Program-made: the position numbers and the translations under genes
The notes under the pieces: generated by a model
Told to the model about the DNA's origin: nothing
The model's input: the letters and a program-made list of their open reading frames with translations, nothing else
Databases searched by the model: none
Assembly: GCF_001641695.1 (NCBI RefSeq)
Contig: NZ_LSEF01000033.1
Location: 56,456-120,455 of the forward strand
Direction: 5' to 3'
Length of the DNA stretch: 64,000 bases
Source: Bradyrhizobium neotropicale
GTDB taxonomy: Bacteria; Pseudomonadota; Alphaproteobacteria; Rhizobiales; Xanthobacteraceae
Shown here: one piece after another, positions 9,145-18,198 of the stretch
Layout: every line of letters starts with the position of its first letter
Numbering within the stretch: position 1 is the first letter of the stretch

Positions 9145-9168
9145 TACCGCGCCGGCCCAATTGCTCCC

Positions 9169-9201
9169 GACGGCGCTGCGGACCACATCCGCGGCGCCGT
9201 C
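9169..9201 (+). terminator. GC-rich hairpin downstream of the DUF892 gene
   Basis: A 14-bp stem (9169-9182 with 9188-9201, one T-G wobble) closes a 5-base loop, 24 bases after the stop codon of the ferritin-like gene. No T-run follows, so this is either a factor-assisted terminator or an mRNA-stabilising structure separating this gene from hsp20-lon. Confidence 0.45.
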
Positions 9202-9339
9202 AGTCTGACTGAAGGGGACTTGCGGTCTGGTTCAGATCGCGCAGACCGGGCATACTCTGAACGCGCAATGCTGGACTTCCCGGGAACCATCCCCATATGC
9301 GGTTCTTCCAATCGCAGCGCCTTCCTCAGAGCCTTGCCC

Positions 9340-9723
9340 ATGCAACCGAAAAATCCCCTCGACTGGATGCTCTCCGAAGCCCTGGACTCGCTGACCCGCG
9401 CCGAGCGGCTGCGTCAGCAGTTCGGCCGTCAGGAAGCCTGCTGGGAGCCGCCGATCGACGTGCTCGAGACCGAGCATGAGCTCTTGATCCTGGTCGCGCT
9501 CCCCGGCGTCAATCCCGACAATGTGGAGACGGTGATCCATGACGGCGTGCTCGTCATCTCCGGCCAGCGCACGTTGCCGGCCGAACTGCGCAACGCCCGC
9601 ATCCACCGGCTCGAACTGCCGCAGGGACGTTTCGAGCGCCGCATCGCGCTTCCCCTCGGCCGCTATGCCATCAGCCGCTTCGTGATGGACGGCTGCGTCG
9701 CACTGCGCCTCGCCAAATCCTGA
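9340..9723 (+). CDS. Hsp20/alpha-crystallin family small heat shock protein
   Basis: The 127-residue product contains an alpha-crystallin domain: PPIDVLETEHELLILVALPG, then VETVIHDGVLVISGQR, ending in LPLGRYAISRFVMDGCVALRL. Small heat shock proteins hold unfolded proteins for refolding or degradation. It lies 8 bases upstream of lon on the same strand, an arrangement that couples a holdase to a protease. The domain is short and lacks the usual C-terminal I-x-I extension. Start choice is uncertain: ATG 9340 fits the conserved part, but a TTG at 9220 with AAGGGGAC upstream, or ATG 9268, would add up to 40 residues. Confidence 0.75.
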   Translation: MQPKNPLDWMLSEALDSLTRAERLRQQFGRQEACWEPPIDVLETEHELLILVALPGVNPDNVETVIHDGVLVISGQRTLPAELRNARIHRLELPQGRFERRIALPLGRYAISRFVMDGCVALRLAKS

Positions 9724-9731
9724 GGTCGATC

Positions 9732-12113
9732 ATGGCCCCCGAACAGATGAACAATACGCCAAACACTGAATCCGTCAGCATCCCGGACGATGCGCTGATC
9801 ATCATCCCCGTCCGCGAGATGGTGCTGTTTCCCGGCGCGATCGCGCCGATCGCGGTCGGCCGTCCGAAGTCGATCGCGGCCGCGCAGCAGGCGCTGCGCG
9901 AGCAGCGGCCGATCGGTATCCTCCTGCAACGCAATCCCGAGATCGACGATCCCGGCCCGGACGATCTCTACCGGGTCGCGACCATCGCCAACATCGTGCG
10001 CTACATCACCGCGCCTGACGGGACGCATCATGTCGTCTGCCAGGGCGTGCAGCGCGCCCGCATTCTCGACTTCCTGCCGGACAAGCCATTTCTGGCTGCA
10101 CGGTTTCAGCAGATTCCAGAGCCGGCGACGACCTCGGCCGAGATCGAGGCCCGTTCGCTGAACCTGCAGCGCCAGGCGATCGAGGCGATCGAGCTGTTGC
10201 CGCAGGCGCCGCAGGAGCTGGTCACGATGTTCCAGACCACTACCGCGCCCGGCGCGCTGGCCGATCTGGCGACCTCCTTCATGGACATCAAGCCGCAGGA
10301 CAAGCAGGAGGTGCTGGAGACCATCGACCTCGCCCTGCGTGTGGAGAAGGTGTCGAAGCAGCTCGCCGAGCGGCTGGAGGTGCTGCGCATCTCCAACGAG
10401 ATCGGGCAGAAGACCCGCGCCGCTTTCGACGAGCGGCAGCGCGAGGCGATTCTGCGCGAGCAGATGGCGACCATCCAGCGCCAGCTCGGCGAAGGCGACG
10501 GCAAGGCGGCCGAGGTCGCCGAGCTGACGGCTGCGATCGCCAAGGCCGGCATGCCGCCGGAGGCGGAGGCGCACGCCAAGAAGGAGCTGCGCCGCTACGA
10601 GCGCATGCCGGAGGCCGCCGGCGAATCCGGCATGGTCCGTACCTATCTCGACTGGCTGATCGAACTGCCCTGGGCGCTGCCCGAGGAGAAGCCGATCGAC
10701 ATCAAGGAGGCGCGACGCATCCTCGATGCCGATCACTTTGGCCTCGAGAAGATCAAGAGCCGGATCATCGAATATCTCGCCGTGCGCAAGCTCGCGCCGC
10801 AGGGCAAGGCGCCGATCCTGTGCTTCGTCGGCCCGCCCGGCGTCGGCAAGACCTCGCTCGGCCAGTCCATCGCGCGCGCGATGGATCGCCCCTTCGTACG
10901 CGTCAGCTTGGGCGGCGTGCATGACGAGGCCGAGATCCGCGGTCACCGGCGCACCTATATCGGCGCGCTGCCCGGCAACATCATCCAGGGCATCAAGAAG
11001 GCAGGCAGCCGGAACTGCGTGATGATGCTGGACGAGATCGACAAGATGGGCCGCGGTGTGCAGGGCGATCCCTCTGCCGCGATGCTGGAGGTGCTCGACC
11101 CCGAGCAGAACGGGACGTTCCGGGACAACTATCTCGGCGTGCCCTTCGACCTGTCGCGCGTGGTCTTCATCGCGACCGCCAACATGCTGGACCAGATCCC
11201 GGGTCCGCTGCTGGATCGCATGGAGCTGATCAGCCTCGCCGGCTACACCGAAGAGGAGAAGCTCGAGATCGCGCGCCGCTATCTGGTGCGGCGGCAGCTC
11301 GAGGCCAACGGGCTGACGGCGGAGCAGGCCGAGATCGAGCCGGAGGCGCTGAAGCTGATCGTCAAGGGCTATACCCGCGAGGCCGGCGTGCGCAATCTGG
11401 AGCGGGAGATCGGCAAGGTGTTCCGCTACGCCGCGGTGCAGGTTGCGGAGGGTACGGCCACGAAAGTCGTCATCAGCCCGAAGGACATCAGCACCGTGCT
11501 CGGTCAGCCGCGCTTCGAGGGCGAGATCGCACTGCGCACCAGCATTCCTGGCGTGGCCACTGGCCTTGCCTGGACGCCGGTCGGCGGCGACATCCTGTTC
11601 ATCGAGGCAACGCGCGTCCCCGGCCGGGGCGGGCTGATCCTGACCGGTCAGCTCGGCGACGTCATGCGCGAAAGCGTGCAGGCGGCGCTCACGCTGGTGA
11701 AGAGCCGCGCGACCCAGCTCGGCATCGACCCGGCGCTGTTCGAGAAGAGCGACATCCACGTTCACGTTCCGGCGGGCGCAACCCCGAAGGACGGACCGAG
11801 CGCGGGGGTCGCGATGTTCACGGCGCTGACCTCGCTGCTCACGAGCCGCACGGTGCGCAGCGACACCGCGATGACCGGCGAGATCTCGCTGCGCGGCCTG
11901 GTGCTCCCGGTCGGCGGCATCAAGGAGAAGGTGGTCGCGGCCGCGGCCGCGGGGCTGAAGCGGGTGATGCTGCCGGCGCGCAACAAGCGGGACTACGACG
12001 ACATCCCGAAGAGCGCGCGGGACAACCTCGAATTCATCTGGCTGGAGCGCGTGGACGAGGCCATCGCCGCGGCGCTCGAGCCGGCCGGAGCCAAGGTCGA
12101 GGCGGCGGAGTGA
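9732..12113 (+). CDS. lon: Lon-type ATP-dependent serine protease
   Basis: The 793-residue protein has the full LonA layout: N-terminal substrate-binding domain ([20 protein letters not shown]), AAA+ module with Walker [12 protein letters not shown] and Walker [10 protein letters not shown], and C-terminal protease domain. The catalytic serine is Ser690 in [11 protein letters not shown], and the catalytic lysine is in the GGIKEK segment (731-733). It degrades misfolded and regulatory proteins in the cytoplasm. The N-terminus differs from the canonical MTTE-type starts of the clpX-lon locus, and the gene sits behind hsp20 rather than clpPX. It is therefore probably an accessory Lon paralogue, which a genome search could confirm. 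Confidence 0.93.
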   Translation: MAPEQMNNTPNTESVSIPDDALIIIPVREMVLFPGAIAPIAVGRPKSIAAAQQALREQRPIGILLQRNPEIDDPGPDDLYRVATIANIVRYITAPDGTHHVVCQGVQRARILDFLPDKPFLAARFQQIPEPATTSAEIEARSLNLQRQAIEAIELLPQAPQELVTMFQTTTAPGALADLATSFMDIKPQDKQEVLETIDLALRVEKVSKQLAERLEVLRISNEIGQKTRAAFDERQREAILREQMATIQRQLGEGDGKAAEVAELTAAIAKAGMPPEAEAHAKKELRRYERMPEAAGESGMVRTYLDWLIELPWALPEEKPIDIKEARRILDADHFGLEKIKSRIIEYLAVRKLAPQGKAPILCFVGPPGVGKTSLGQSIARAMDRPFVRVSLGGVHDEAEIRGHRRTYIGALPGNIIQGIKKAGSRNCVMMLDEIDKMGRGVQGDPSAAMLEVLDPEQNGTFRDNYLGVPFDLSRVVFIATANMLDQIPGPLLDRMELISLAGYTEEEKLEIARRYLVRRQLEANGLTAEQAEIEPEALKLIVKGYTREAGVRNLEREIGKVFRYAAVQVAEGTATKVVISPKDISTVLGQPRFEGEIALRTSIPGVATGLAWTPVGGDILFIEATRVPGRGGLILTGQLGDVMRESVQAALTLVKSRATQLGIDPALFEKSDIHVHVPAGATPKDGPSAGVAMFTALTSLLTSRTVRSDTAMTGEISLRGLVLPVGGIKEKVVAAAAAGLKRVMLPARNKRDYDDIPKSARDNLEFIWLERVDEAIAAALEPAGAKVEAAE

Positions 12114-12119
12114 GATCAG

Positions 12120-12278
12120 ATGAACGAACGAGTGGGAAGAGCGAAAAGGTCCCGGACGGCGCAGCGCCTGCGCCAATTGCTCGATCGCGCCATCGATCGG
12201 CTTCGGGACGCGCTGCCCGGTGTACCGCAGCCGCGGCTTCAGCCGGTTCCGGTGCGGGTGAAGCGCCGCAAGGGCTGA
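12120..12278 (+). CDS. Small basic protein downstream of lon, unknown function
   Basis: A 52-codon frame begins at ATG 12120, six bases after the lon stop, with GGAG nine bases upstream. The product is strongly basic (MNERVGRAKRSRTAQRLRQL; ends VPVRVKRRKG) with an amphipathic Arg/Leu helix in the middle. Position and ribosome-binding site make it a plausible third gene of the hsp20-lon unit, ending just before a bidirectional terminator. No family is recognised, and a chance frame in GC-rich DNA cannot be excluded. Confidence 0.4.
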   Translation: MNERVGRAKRSRTAQRLRQLLDRAIDRLRDALPGVPQPRLQPVPVRVKRRKG

Positions 12279-12315
12279 TCCCTCTGCTTCAGCCCTCGCG
12301 GCCGCCCCCTAAACA

Positions 12316-12343
12316 AAAGGCCCCCTCGTTTGAGGGGGCCTTT
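12316..12343 (+). terminator. Bidirectional intrinsic terminator between lon and the HU gene
   Basis: A perfect 12-bp stem (12316-12327 with 12332-12343) closes a GTTT loop. The stem ends in AAAGG/CCTTT, so T-rich tracts follow on both strands. It lies between the convergent lon unit and the HU gene and can terminate both. Confidence 0.85.
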
Positions 12344-12349
12344 GCGTTC

Positions 12350-12652
12350 TTAGGCCACGGCGTCCTTGGCGGCCTTGACCGGGCGGGCGCGGACGATCTT
12401 CCGGGCCGGCTTGGCCTTGAACATCATCTCTTCACCCGTGAACGGGTTGGTGCCCTTGCGCGCCTTGGTCGCGGGCTTCTTGATGACCACGAACTTGGCG
12501 AAACCCGGCACCAGGAAAAGGCCGTTCTTCTTGAGCTCCTTGTGGCCGACGTCGGTCAGCGTCTCCATGACGTTCTTGACGTCGCGCTTGGAAAGCTCGG
12601 TGGCGGTCGCAATCTTTTCGATCAGCTGCGATTTGGAAAGTTGGGTTGGCAT
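12350..12652 (-). CDS. HU-family DNA-binding protein
   Basis: The 100-residue protein is an HU/IHF-fold nucleoid protein: MPTQLSKSQLIEKIATATEL starts the dimerising helices, GFAKFVVIKKPATKARKGTNPFTGEE is the DNA-bending beta arm with the conserved NP, and the tail is Lys/Arg-rich (ARKIVRARPVKAAKDAVA). It carries a slightly longer basic tail than standard HU. It is monocistronic, with its own terminator at 12316-12343. Which HU/IHF paralogue it is cannot be told here. Confidence 0.9.
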   Translation of the reverse strand: MPTQLSKSQLIEKIATATELSKRDVKNVMETLTDVGHKELKKNGLFLVPGFAKFVVIKKPATKARKGTNPFTGEEMMFKAKPARKIVRARPVKAAKDAVA

Positions 12653-12883
12653 CGTGTCTCCTCTGATTCGTTGCCGGTTGCATATTAGACCAACCGTTGA
12701 AGGCCTATAGCCTTCTGCACAGTTTTATCGCGAAAATACGGGCTTTTTTGCCCCCCTGTGGCAAAAAACCCTGCTTTTTAGCCACTTCCGGAGCGGAGGA
12801 GGCCTCGGCAGCGGGTTTTTGCCTTGTTTCAAAGGCCCGCACGCCGCCTTGCTAAAGCTGATTCCATGCTTTCGACAAGCGAC

Positions 12884-12910
12884 GACCGGCCTCTTTATGG
12901 GAGGCCGGTC
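12884..12910 (-). terminator. Hairpin downstream of the thiolase gene
   Basis: A perfect 10-bp inverted repeat (12884-12893 with 12901-12910, 7-base loop) lies 24 bases beyond the stop codon of the thiolase gene. No T-run follows on the minus strand, so termination is only likely. The rest of the 12,653-12,933 gap upstream of HU shows nothing else. Confidence 0.5.
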
Positions 12911-12933
12911 GCGATTCACCCGGGAAAACAAGG

Positions 12934-14166
12934 CTAGACGCGCTCGATGATGATGGCGGGGGCCATGCCGCCGGCGGCGCACATGGTGACGAGGCCGCGC
13001 TTGAGGTCGCGCCGTTCGAGCTCGTCCAGCACGGTGCCGATCAGGATCGAGCCGGTGGCGCCGATGGGATGGCCGAGCGCGATCGAGCCGCCATTGACGT
13101 TGACCCTGGCGCGGTCGAGCTTGAGGTCGCGGATATATTTCTCCGCAACCACCGCAAAGGCCTCGTTGATCTCGAACAAATCGATGTCGTCGATGGTGAG
13201 GCCGGCCTTCGCCAGCACCTTGCGGGTCGCCGGCACCGGCGCGTTCAGCATCAACGTCGGCGAGTCCCCCATATTGGCCATCGCCACGACACGGGCGCGG
13301 GGCTTCAGGCCATGCGCCTTGGCGTAGGCGGGCGAGGCCAGCAGGATCGCGGCGGCACCATCCACGACGCCGGAGGAGTTGCCGGCGTGGTGCACGAAGT
13401 CGATCTTCAAGTCCGGATATTTTTGCAGGATCAGGCCGCGATAGGTCGTGCCCTTGTCGTCGAGTGCATAGTCGGCGATCGCGGGGAATGCAGGCTTCAG
13501 CGAGCCAAGACCTTCCATCGTGGTCTGCGGCCGCGGATACTCTTCATGATCGAGCGCGAGGCTGCCGTCCTCGCGATGGACCGGCACGAGGCTCTTCTTG
13601 AAGTGGCCGCTCGCCATCGCATGCGCAGCGCGCTTCTGGCTCTCGAGGCCGAGCGCGTCGACGTCCTGCCGGGTGATGCCCTCGAGCGTCGCGATCGCAT
13701 CGGCGCAGACGCCCTGATGCGACTGCGGATGCCTGGCGCGAAGCCGCAGGTTGCCGGAGTCCATCATCATGGGGTTAGACCCGCGCCGTCCCTCCATCGA
13801 CATCATCTCGCAGCCGCCGGCGACGACGAGGTCTTCGGCGCCCGCCATGATCGAGGCTGCCGCCATGTTGACGCTGGTGATGCCGGAACCGCAGAAGCGG
13901 TCGAGCGTCACGGCGCTGGCGCGCACGTCGTAGCCGGCATCGAGCGCCGACATCCGCCCGAGATCGCCGCTTTGCGTTGCGACCTGCGCGCTGCAGCCCC
14001 AGACGATGTCGTCGACATCGGCCGTGTTGATCCCGGTGCGATCGGCGAGCGCACGCAGGACGGTTGCACCAAGCTGCTGCGGATGAATACCGGACAGCGC
14101 TCCCTTGCCGGCCTTGCCGACGCCCCGCGGCGTCCTGCAGGCATCGATGATCAGCGCGTCAACCAT
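12934..14166 (-). CDS. Acetyl-CoA C-acetyltransferase (thiolase family)
   Basis: The 410-residue protein is a type II/FadA-like thiolase. The nucleophilic cysteine is in LDRFCGSGITSV, the NEAF loop is in INEAFAVVAEKY, the base histidine is in GGSIALGHPIGATG, and the second cysteine is in VTMCAAGGMAPA. It condenses or cleaves acyl-CoA with acetyl-CoA in the cytoplasm. Start at 14166 (MVDALIIDACRTPRG) matches the family N-terminus exactly. No beta-oxidation partner gene is adjacent, so the pathway (fatty acid, polyhydroxybutyrate or other) cannot be assigned. Confidence 0.9.
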   Translation of the reverse strand: MVDALIIDACRTPRGVGKAGKGALSGIHPQQLGATVLRALADRTGINTADVDDIVWGCSAQVATQSGDLGRMSALDAGYDVRASAVTLDRFCGSGITSVNMAAASIMAGAEDLVVAGGCEMMSMEGRRGSNPMMMDSGNLRLRARHPQSHQGVCADAIATLEGITRQDVDALGLESQKRAAHAMASGHFKKSLVPVHREDGSLALDHEEYPRPQTTMEGLGSLKPAFPAIADYALDDKGTTYRGLILQKYPDLKIDFVHHAGNSSGVVDGAAAILLASPAYAKAHGLKPRARVVAMANMGDSPTLMLNAPVPATRKVLAKAGLTIDDIDLFEINEAFAVVAEKYIRDLKLDRARVNVNGGSIALGHPIGATGSILIGTVLDELERRDLKRGLVTMCAAGGMAPAIIIERV

Positions 14167-14537
14167 GGGCGTTGTCCTCTTCTTATGGATGTTGAGGGCG
14201 TTTTGAATCAGGGGAAGAGTTGAGTCAATGCGTGCTGGCGCGCCCCCCCTTTGCAAAAAACTCGAAAACAACCCCATGCAAAGTAGAAATGCGGTAGCGG
14301 GATGACGCCTGGCGCATTCGCGAACCAATTGACACGTCGGGCAAAACACCGGCAACAATGTATGATCGCGCAATCCGTACGAGAGCTCCTTTTCACCTCG
14401 CCCCGCTTGCGGGAAGAGGTCGGATTTTACGCGCAGCGGAAAATCCGGGTGAGGGGGAGCTTCCGCGAGGACGGTGGTAGATGGACTCGTGGATAGAGCC
14501 CCTCACCCCGTAAGAACGGGGAGAGGGAGAAGTATCG
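14167..14537. other. Non-coding gap holding the thiolase promoter and a repeat element
   Basis: The part next to the thiolase start (14167-14393) must carry its promoter; no clear box was recognised. The part next to the GH1 stop is the palindromic element at 14394-14529. No gene was found. Confidence 0.6.
14394..14529 (-). repeat. Dispersed palindromic repeat element, copy 1
   Basis: The segment contains paired CCCCGCTTGCGGG and CCCCGTAAGAACGGGG-type stems joined by a ~90-base spacer with AAAATCCGGGTGAGGGGGAG. In reverse complement it has the same architecture as the element at 31029-31178 and resembles 36927-37085. It sits immediately after the GH1 stop codon. Such elements are abundant in Bradyrhizobium intergenic DNA. 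Confidence 0.7.
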
Positions 14538-15995
14538 CTACACCCCCGCCGCATTCTTCGCGATCACGTTGCGATAGAAGCTTGCACTGAGCTTCGGCGT
14601 CCGCACCTGCGTGTCGAAATTGACATGGTAGAGACCGAAGCGCTTGTTCAGCCCGAACACCCATTCGAAATTGTCCATCAGGCTCCAGAGGAAATAGCCG
14701 CGCACCGGCACGCCCTCTTCCGTCGCGCGCTGGAGCTGCGCCAGATAGTTGCGCAAATACATGATGCGGTCGGTGTCGTAGATCTTGCCATCCGGCGTCA
14801 CCCTGTCGTCCCCGGAGGTGCCGTTCTCGCTGACATAGATCGCGCTGGTTTTCCATATCTTCGCAGCCAGCTTCGGCACCCAGTAGATCGTCTCGGGGCC
14901 GACGCGCAGCCAGTCCGAGTTCATGTGCGGAAAGGATTTCGGGATCGGCAGCGGCGCAAAGCCCGCACTCTGGTCGGACGGCACGACATAGTGCTGCGGC
15001 GCGTAGATGTTGAGGCCGAGGAAATCGACCGGCGAGGAGATGATCTTCAACTCCGCATCGGTGTATTTCGGCGCGTCGCTGCCGGCGAACTTCAGGAAGG
15101 CGTCGGTATAGCGGCCCTCGATGATGACGTTGAGATAGCTGGCATTCATCTCGCGCAGCGCGATCTCGGCGGCGCGGACGTGCTCGGGCGTGTCGATCGC
15201 GGGAATGCAGGCATCGATGTTCTCGGCCGGACCGACGCGCGTGCCCCGGCTGCCGTGGGCGCGTACCGCCTGCACGGCGAGCCCGTGCGCGAGCGCGCTG
15301 TTGTGCCTGACCTGGTTGATCTCGGCCTGTGGCAGCATCAAGCCGGGCGCGTCGATGCCGTTGCCGTAACCGAAGTAGACGAAGCGGCCGCTCTCGTTCA
15401 GAGTGAACACGTTCCTGACGCGATCGGTCAGGCGCTCGGCGACGTAAGCTGCATAATCGCCGAACGCCTTGCAGGTCTCGGTCGAGCGCCAGCCGCCAAA
15501 GCGGTCCTGCAGCGATTGCGGCAGGTCCCAGTGATAGAGCGTCAGCCACGGCTCGATACCGTTCTTCAGGAGCTCGTCGACCAGCCGGTTGTAGAAGTCG
15601 AGCCCCCTGGGGTTCGGCTTGCCGTCGCCGTCCGGAAACACCCGCGGCCAGGCCACCGAGAAGCGATAGGCCTTGCAGCCGAGTTCCTTGATGAGCGCGA
15701 TGTCGTCCTTGTAGCGATGGTAATGCTCATTGGCGCGGTCGCCGTTCGTGCCGTCCTCGATCTTGCCGGCGACACGGGTAAAGTTGTCCCAGATCGAGGC
15801 CCCTCGCCCGTCCTCAGTGACGGCGCCCTCGACCTGATAGGACGAGGTCGCCGTGCCCCAGAGAAAGCCGGGCGGAAAGCCGCCGGCGCCGCGCGGAGAC
15901 GGCTTCGCCTCCGACATCTCCAGCGGACTTGTGATTCCGGCTGCGGACAATCCCGCGAGCTTCGCGAACCGGCGACGCGAGACCTTGTCCGACAT
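14538..15995 (-). CDS. Tat-exported family 1 beta-glycosidase
   Basis: The 485-residue protein is a GH1 beta-glucosidase-like enzyme with a twin-arginine leader (SRRRFAKLAGLSAAGIT). The GH1 N-terminal landmark FPPGFLWGTATSSYQVEGA is clear, the acid/base glutamate is in VFTLNESG, and the nucleophile glutamate is in YVSENGTS. The family motif at the acid/base is usually TxNEP; here Ser replaces Pro. GH1 enzymes are usually cytoplasmic, so export by Tat is notable. Start at 15995 has GGAG 8 bases upstream. Substrate probably a beta-glucoside or aryl glycoside outside the cytoplasm. No sugar transporter is adjacent. Confidence 0.88.
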   Translation of the reverse strand: MSDKVSRRRFAKLAGLSAAGITSPLEMSEAKPSPRGAGGFPPGFLWGTATSSYQVEGAVTEDGRGASIWDNFTRVAGKIEDGTNGDRANEHYHRYKDDIALIKELGCKAYRFSVAWPRVFPDGDGKPNPRGLDFYNRLVDELLKNGIEPWLTLYHWDLPQSLQDRFGGWRSTETCKAFGDYAAYVAERLTDRVRNVFTLNESGRFVYFGYGNGIDAPGLMLPQAEINQVRHNSALAHGLAVQAVRAHGSRGTRVGPAENIDACIPAIDTPEHVRAAEIALREMNASYLNVIIEGRYTDAFLKFAGSDAPKYTDAELKIISSPVDFLGLNIYAPQHYVVPSDQSAGFAPLPIPKSFPHMNSDWLRVGPETIYWVPKLAAKIWKTSAIYVSENGTSGDDRVTPDGKIYDTDRIMYLRNYLAQLQRATEEGVPVRGYFLWSLMDNFEWVFGLNKRFGLYHVNFDTQVRTPKLSASFYRNVIAKNAAGV

Positions 15996-16156
15996 TGATG
16001 CTGCTCCACTTCCATAGCTTCGGACCGGCACAATGACCAGTCCCGGTCGATTTGAGAAGGCCCGAAGCCGACTTCTCCGTGGCAACAACAGACAGGAATA
16101 TCGAACGCAATGAACCGCAGCAGCGTAACGTCCCCGCCCCGCGAACTCGCTGTGGT

Positions 16157-16606
16157 CTAGGCGCGAAAGTCATTCTCGTGAAGTGCAATCCGAGCCTCTC
16201 GCGCCAGATCGATCAGTGACAGGCAAAATAGCACGAGCGCGGCGACGAACAATATCGCAACCCCGTACTCATGAGCCATGCTGAACATCGAGCTGATGAA
16301 GGCAACGATGATGATGAGGGCCGTCAGAATTGCGGAGATGATCGAGCACAACAATGACCGATTAAGCAGAGCAGCTCTACGCTTTAGACGCGGTATATCG
16401 GCCTTCAGGTAAGCCTTGGAGCTATCGTCATCGACGATGGCGTGCAGGATTTGGGATCGATCGACAACACGGTTGATCCTGGAGATCAGCACCGCAATGA
16501 AGGAGGCAACAGCCCCCAGCAGAAATGCCGGTGCGGCGACCGTTGCGATGATGCGGCTGAGTTGGTCGATCGAAGGTGGCCCCATTGGCAGCAGCGCGTC
16601 CAGCAT
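16157..16606 (-). CDS. DUF2721-type membrane protein
   Basis: The 149-residue protein has three transmembrane segments: AAPAFLLGAVASFIAVLISR, SIISAILTALIIIVAFISS and YGVAILFVAALVLFCLSLID. A charged cytoplasmic loop (RINRVVDRSQ, IPRLKRRAALLNRS) lies between the first two. The pattern RxNRVxDR between helices is the DUF2721 signature. Function is unknown. The ATG at 16606 is preferred over a GTG at 16627, although both are in frame. Confidence 0.7.
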   Translation of the reverse strand: MLDALLPMGPPSIDQLSRIIATVAAPAFLLGAVASFIAVLISRINRVVDRSQILHAIVDDDSSKAYLKADIPRLKRRAALLNRSLLCSIISAILTALIIIVAFISSMFSMAHEYGVAILFVAALVLFCLSLIDLAREARIALHENDFRA

Positions 16607-16748
16607 CGGGTGATCTTTCAAGTGCACGATGAGTGATCGAGATGGCTCGACATTGGCGCCGGCCCCGAGCCAGCCGGTGCGACGATTGCGACGGGTTGAC
16701 CAAAGGTCGAACGATTCTTGACTGGCATGGTCAAACGCAGCAGCGAGA

Positions 16749-17132
16749 TTATGGGCAGCGCTGATATGTCTTGAGACTGCCGAAATCGGGGCCGACCGAA
16801 ATCTGGTTCGTGTCGTCAGAACGGATGACGAGGTTGGTTTCCGACCACTGCTGCTGCGCGTCCTCGTTCGGGCAACGCAAACGGGCGGAATAGAGTGCCC
16901 CGTGCGGGCTGGGGGTTTCGCTCACCCACATCACGGTACAGTTCCCCGCAGGCCCGGCGTAAGTCTTGGCTGCGAGTGCGACGGCCGATTTGTCCGCGAT
17001 TTTGCAGGCATCCGCGCTCGTTGCCCATGATCCCTGCAGCGCCTCCGGGATCGACGCGTGCCGTTTGATGTCGGCGATCGCAGCCTGCGACGAGATCGCG
17101 ATCGAGAGGACGAGAGGAATAGCTATACGCAT
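16749..17132 (-). CDS. Small secreted cysteine-containing protein, unknown function
   Basis: The 127-residue product has a signal peptide (MRIAIPLVLSIAISSQAAIA, cleavage before DIKRHAS) and a mature domain with four cysteines (DACK, GNCTV, RLRC, YQRC), suggesting two disulfides. IPEALQGSWATSADACK resembles small periplasmic proteins that begin with a lipocalin-like GxW. Start at 17132 has GGAGGG 7 bases upstream. The similar secreted gene at 17213-17635 lies just upstream on the same strand, so the two may be cotranscribed. Confidence 0.6.
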   Translation of the reverse strand: MRIAIPLVLSIAISSQAAIADIKRHASIPEALQGSWATSADACKIADKSAVALAAKTYAGPAGNCTVMWVSETPSPHGALYSARLRCPNEDAQQQWSETNLVIRSDDTNQISVGPDFGSLKTYQRCP

Positions 17133-17212
17133 GACACACCCTCCTGCTGTTCGGGGCATTGGCAGGTTGCAGCGCGCAATTGCCCCAAGGGGCGTAGGCC
17201 CCGAGACCGTGG

Positions 17213-17635
17213 TCAGTTCGCAGTCGTGGCGTCGCTCGCCTTGCTGTCTGGAATTCGCGTCCAATACTGATGGTATTCGTCACCGATAGCGTAGATGGTT
17301 TGATCCGACTTGAGGTCCAACACCAGATCCTCGCCAAGGTCTTGGGTTCGGAACTTCCAGGTCGGCCGCTGATCGGGCCAAAGGTTGGGGTTCTGATAGG
17401 GCTTGGGATCCGGCAAAAAATTCCAGTAGGCCCATCCACACGGGCCCTGGAATAAGCCATTCTGGTTGTACCGTTCGTCGGTACGGATGACCGCCCCCAA
17501 CGGCACGTCGCCATATCGATGGCTGCCCTTTGCCGCAGCTCTTTTCTCAAACGAAAAGGGGTCCTGAGCAAAACCCGAAATGGTCGTCGTAAAAAAAGCT
17601 GCGGTGATCAACACCGCCGACAATCGCATGCCCAT
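17213..17635 (-). CDS. Secreted protein, unknown function
   Basis: The 140-residue product starts with a signal peptide (MGMRLSAVLITAAFFTTTISG, then FAQDPF). The mature part is rich in aromatic residues (GPCGWAYWNFLPDPKPYQNP, YHQYWTRIP) with one cysteine. GGAGAT lies 5-6 bases before the ATG. No family recognised. It precedes another secreted protein gene on the same strand. Confidence 0.55.
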   Translation of the reverse strand: MGMRLSAVLITAAFFTTTISGFAQDPFSFEKRAAAKGSHRYGDVPLGAVIRTDERYNQNGLFQGPCGWAYWNFLPDPKPYQNPNLWPDQRPTWKFRTQDLGEDLVLDLKSDQTIYAIGDEYHQYWTRIPDSKASDATTAN

Positions 17636-17871
17636 ATCGATCTCCGTAGCGTCTACGAAGCAGGCGGCGCAATGCTTTGCCCAAGCATAAATCTCGTCTT
17701 GACTTAGATCAACAATATCGGCGGGACCCCAGTCTGGGTAACATATCCATTTAGGGTCAACCGTACACCTGCGACGTCGGCCTGTTCGAGGACTACTCGA
17801 CGTTCGAAAGCGGAAAGGTCGCCGCTTTGATGGTGGCGTATCGCTGTCACCCGCTGCAGCGCGAGCTCCAC

Positions 17872-17916
17872 TCAGAACGCCACCCGCATCCCTGCATAGA
17901 ACGCACGCGGCGTTGC
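17872..17916 (-). pseudogene. Remnant of a TonB-dependent receptor C-terminus
   Basis: Read on the minus strand, 14 codons plus a stop give ATPRAFYAGMRVAF, 12 of 14 identical to the last residues of the TonB receptor at 25277-27733 (ARPRAFYAGMRVTF). The DNA is also alike, with a similar short flank after the stop. The fragment begins 6 bases after the SemiSWEET stop codon and in the same frame. It looks like the leftover 3' end of a lost receptor gene. The rest of 17636-17871 shows no gene. Confidence 0.6.
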
Positions 17917-17922
17917 GTTTGA

Positions 17923-18198
17923 TCACGATCGCGCTTCCTGGCGGCGAAAGTGCACGTATGCCCCGACGGTCAGATAATTGATCACGACTGCAATCACATT
18001 CCACATGATGATGTTGCTTGAGCCAATCAACATGCCGTAGATCACCCAGAGAATTTGAAAGGTGCCCGTGATGGCTGCCATTCTGGGATTCATGCCGACG
18101 CTGGAGCGCTGTTTCAGCATCGCAATGAGATCGGGCAGAGCCGCGAAGGTTGTCCCGAGCCCCGCCGCGAAGCCGATGATTTGAGTAAGGTCCACCAC
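17923..18198 (-). CDS. SemiSWEET-type sugar transporter subunit (MtN3/PQ-loop)
   Basis: The 91-residue protein has three transmembrane helices and the length of a bacterial SemiSWEET: DLTQIIGFAAGLGTTFAALPD, then MAAITGTFQILWVIYGMLIG and MWNVIAVVINYLTVGAYVHF. The PQ-loop position reads LPD rather than the usual PQ. SemiSWEETs dimerise to carry sugars down their gradient. The start is a GTG at 18198 preceded by AGAGGAAG; there is no suitable ATG. The stop is followed directly by the TonB receptor remnant. Confidence 0.8.
   Translation of the reverse strand: MVDLTQIIGFAAGLGTTFAALPDLIAMLKQRSSVGMNPRMAAITGTFQILWVIYGMLIGSSNIIMWNVIAVVINYLTVGAYVHFRRQEARS

Noticed and set aside
9663..12176. Very long minus-strand frame of 837 codons opposite lon
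   Set aside because: It is the antisense shadow of a high-GC gene; the protein is His/Arg/Asp-rich low complexity with no domain, whereas the plus strand is a full Lon.
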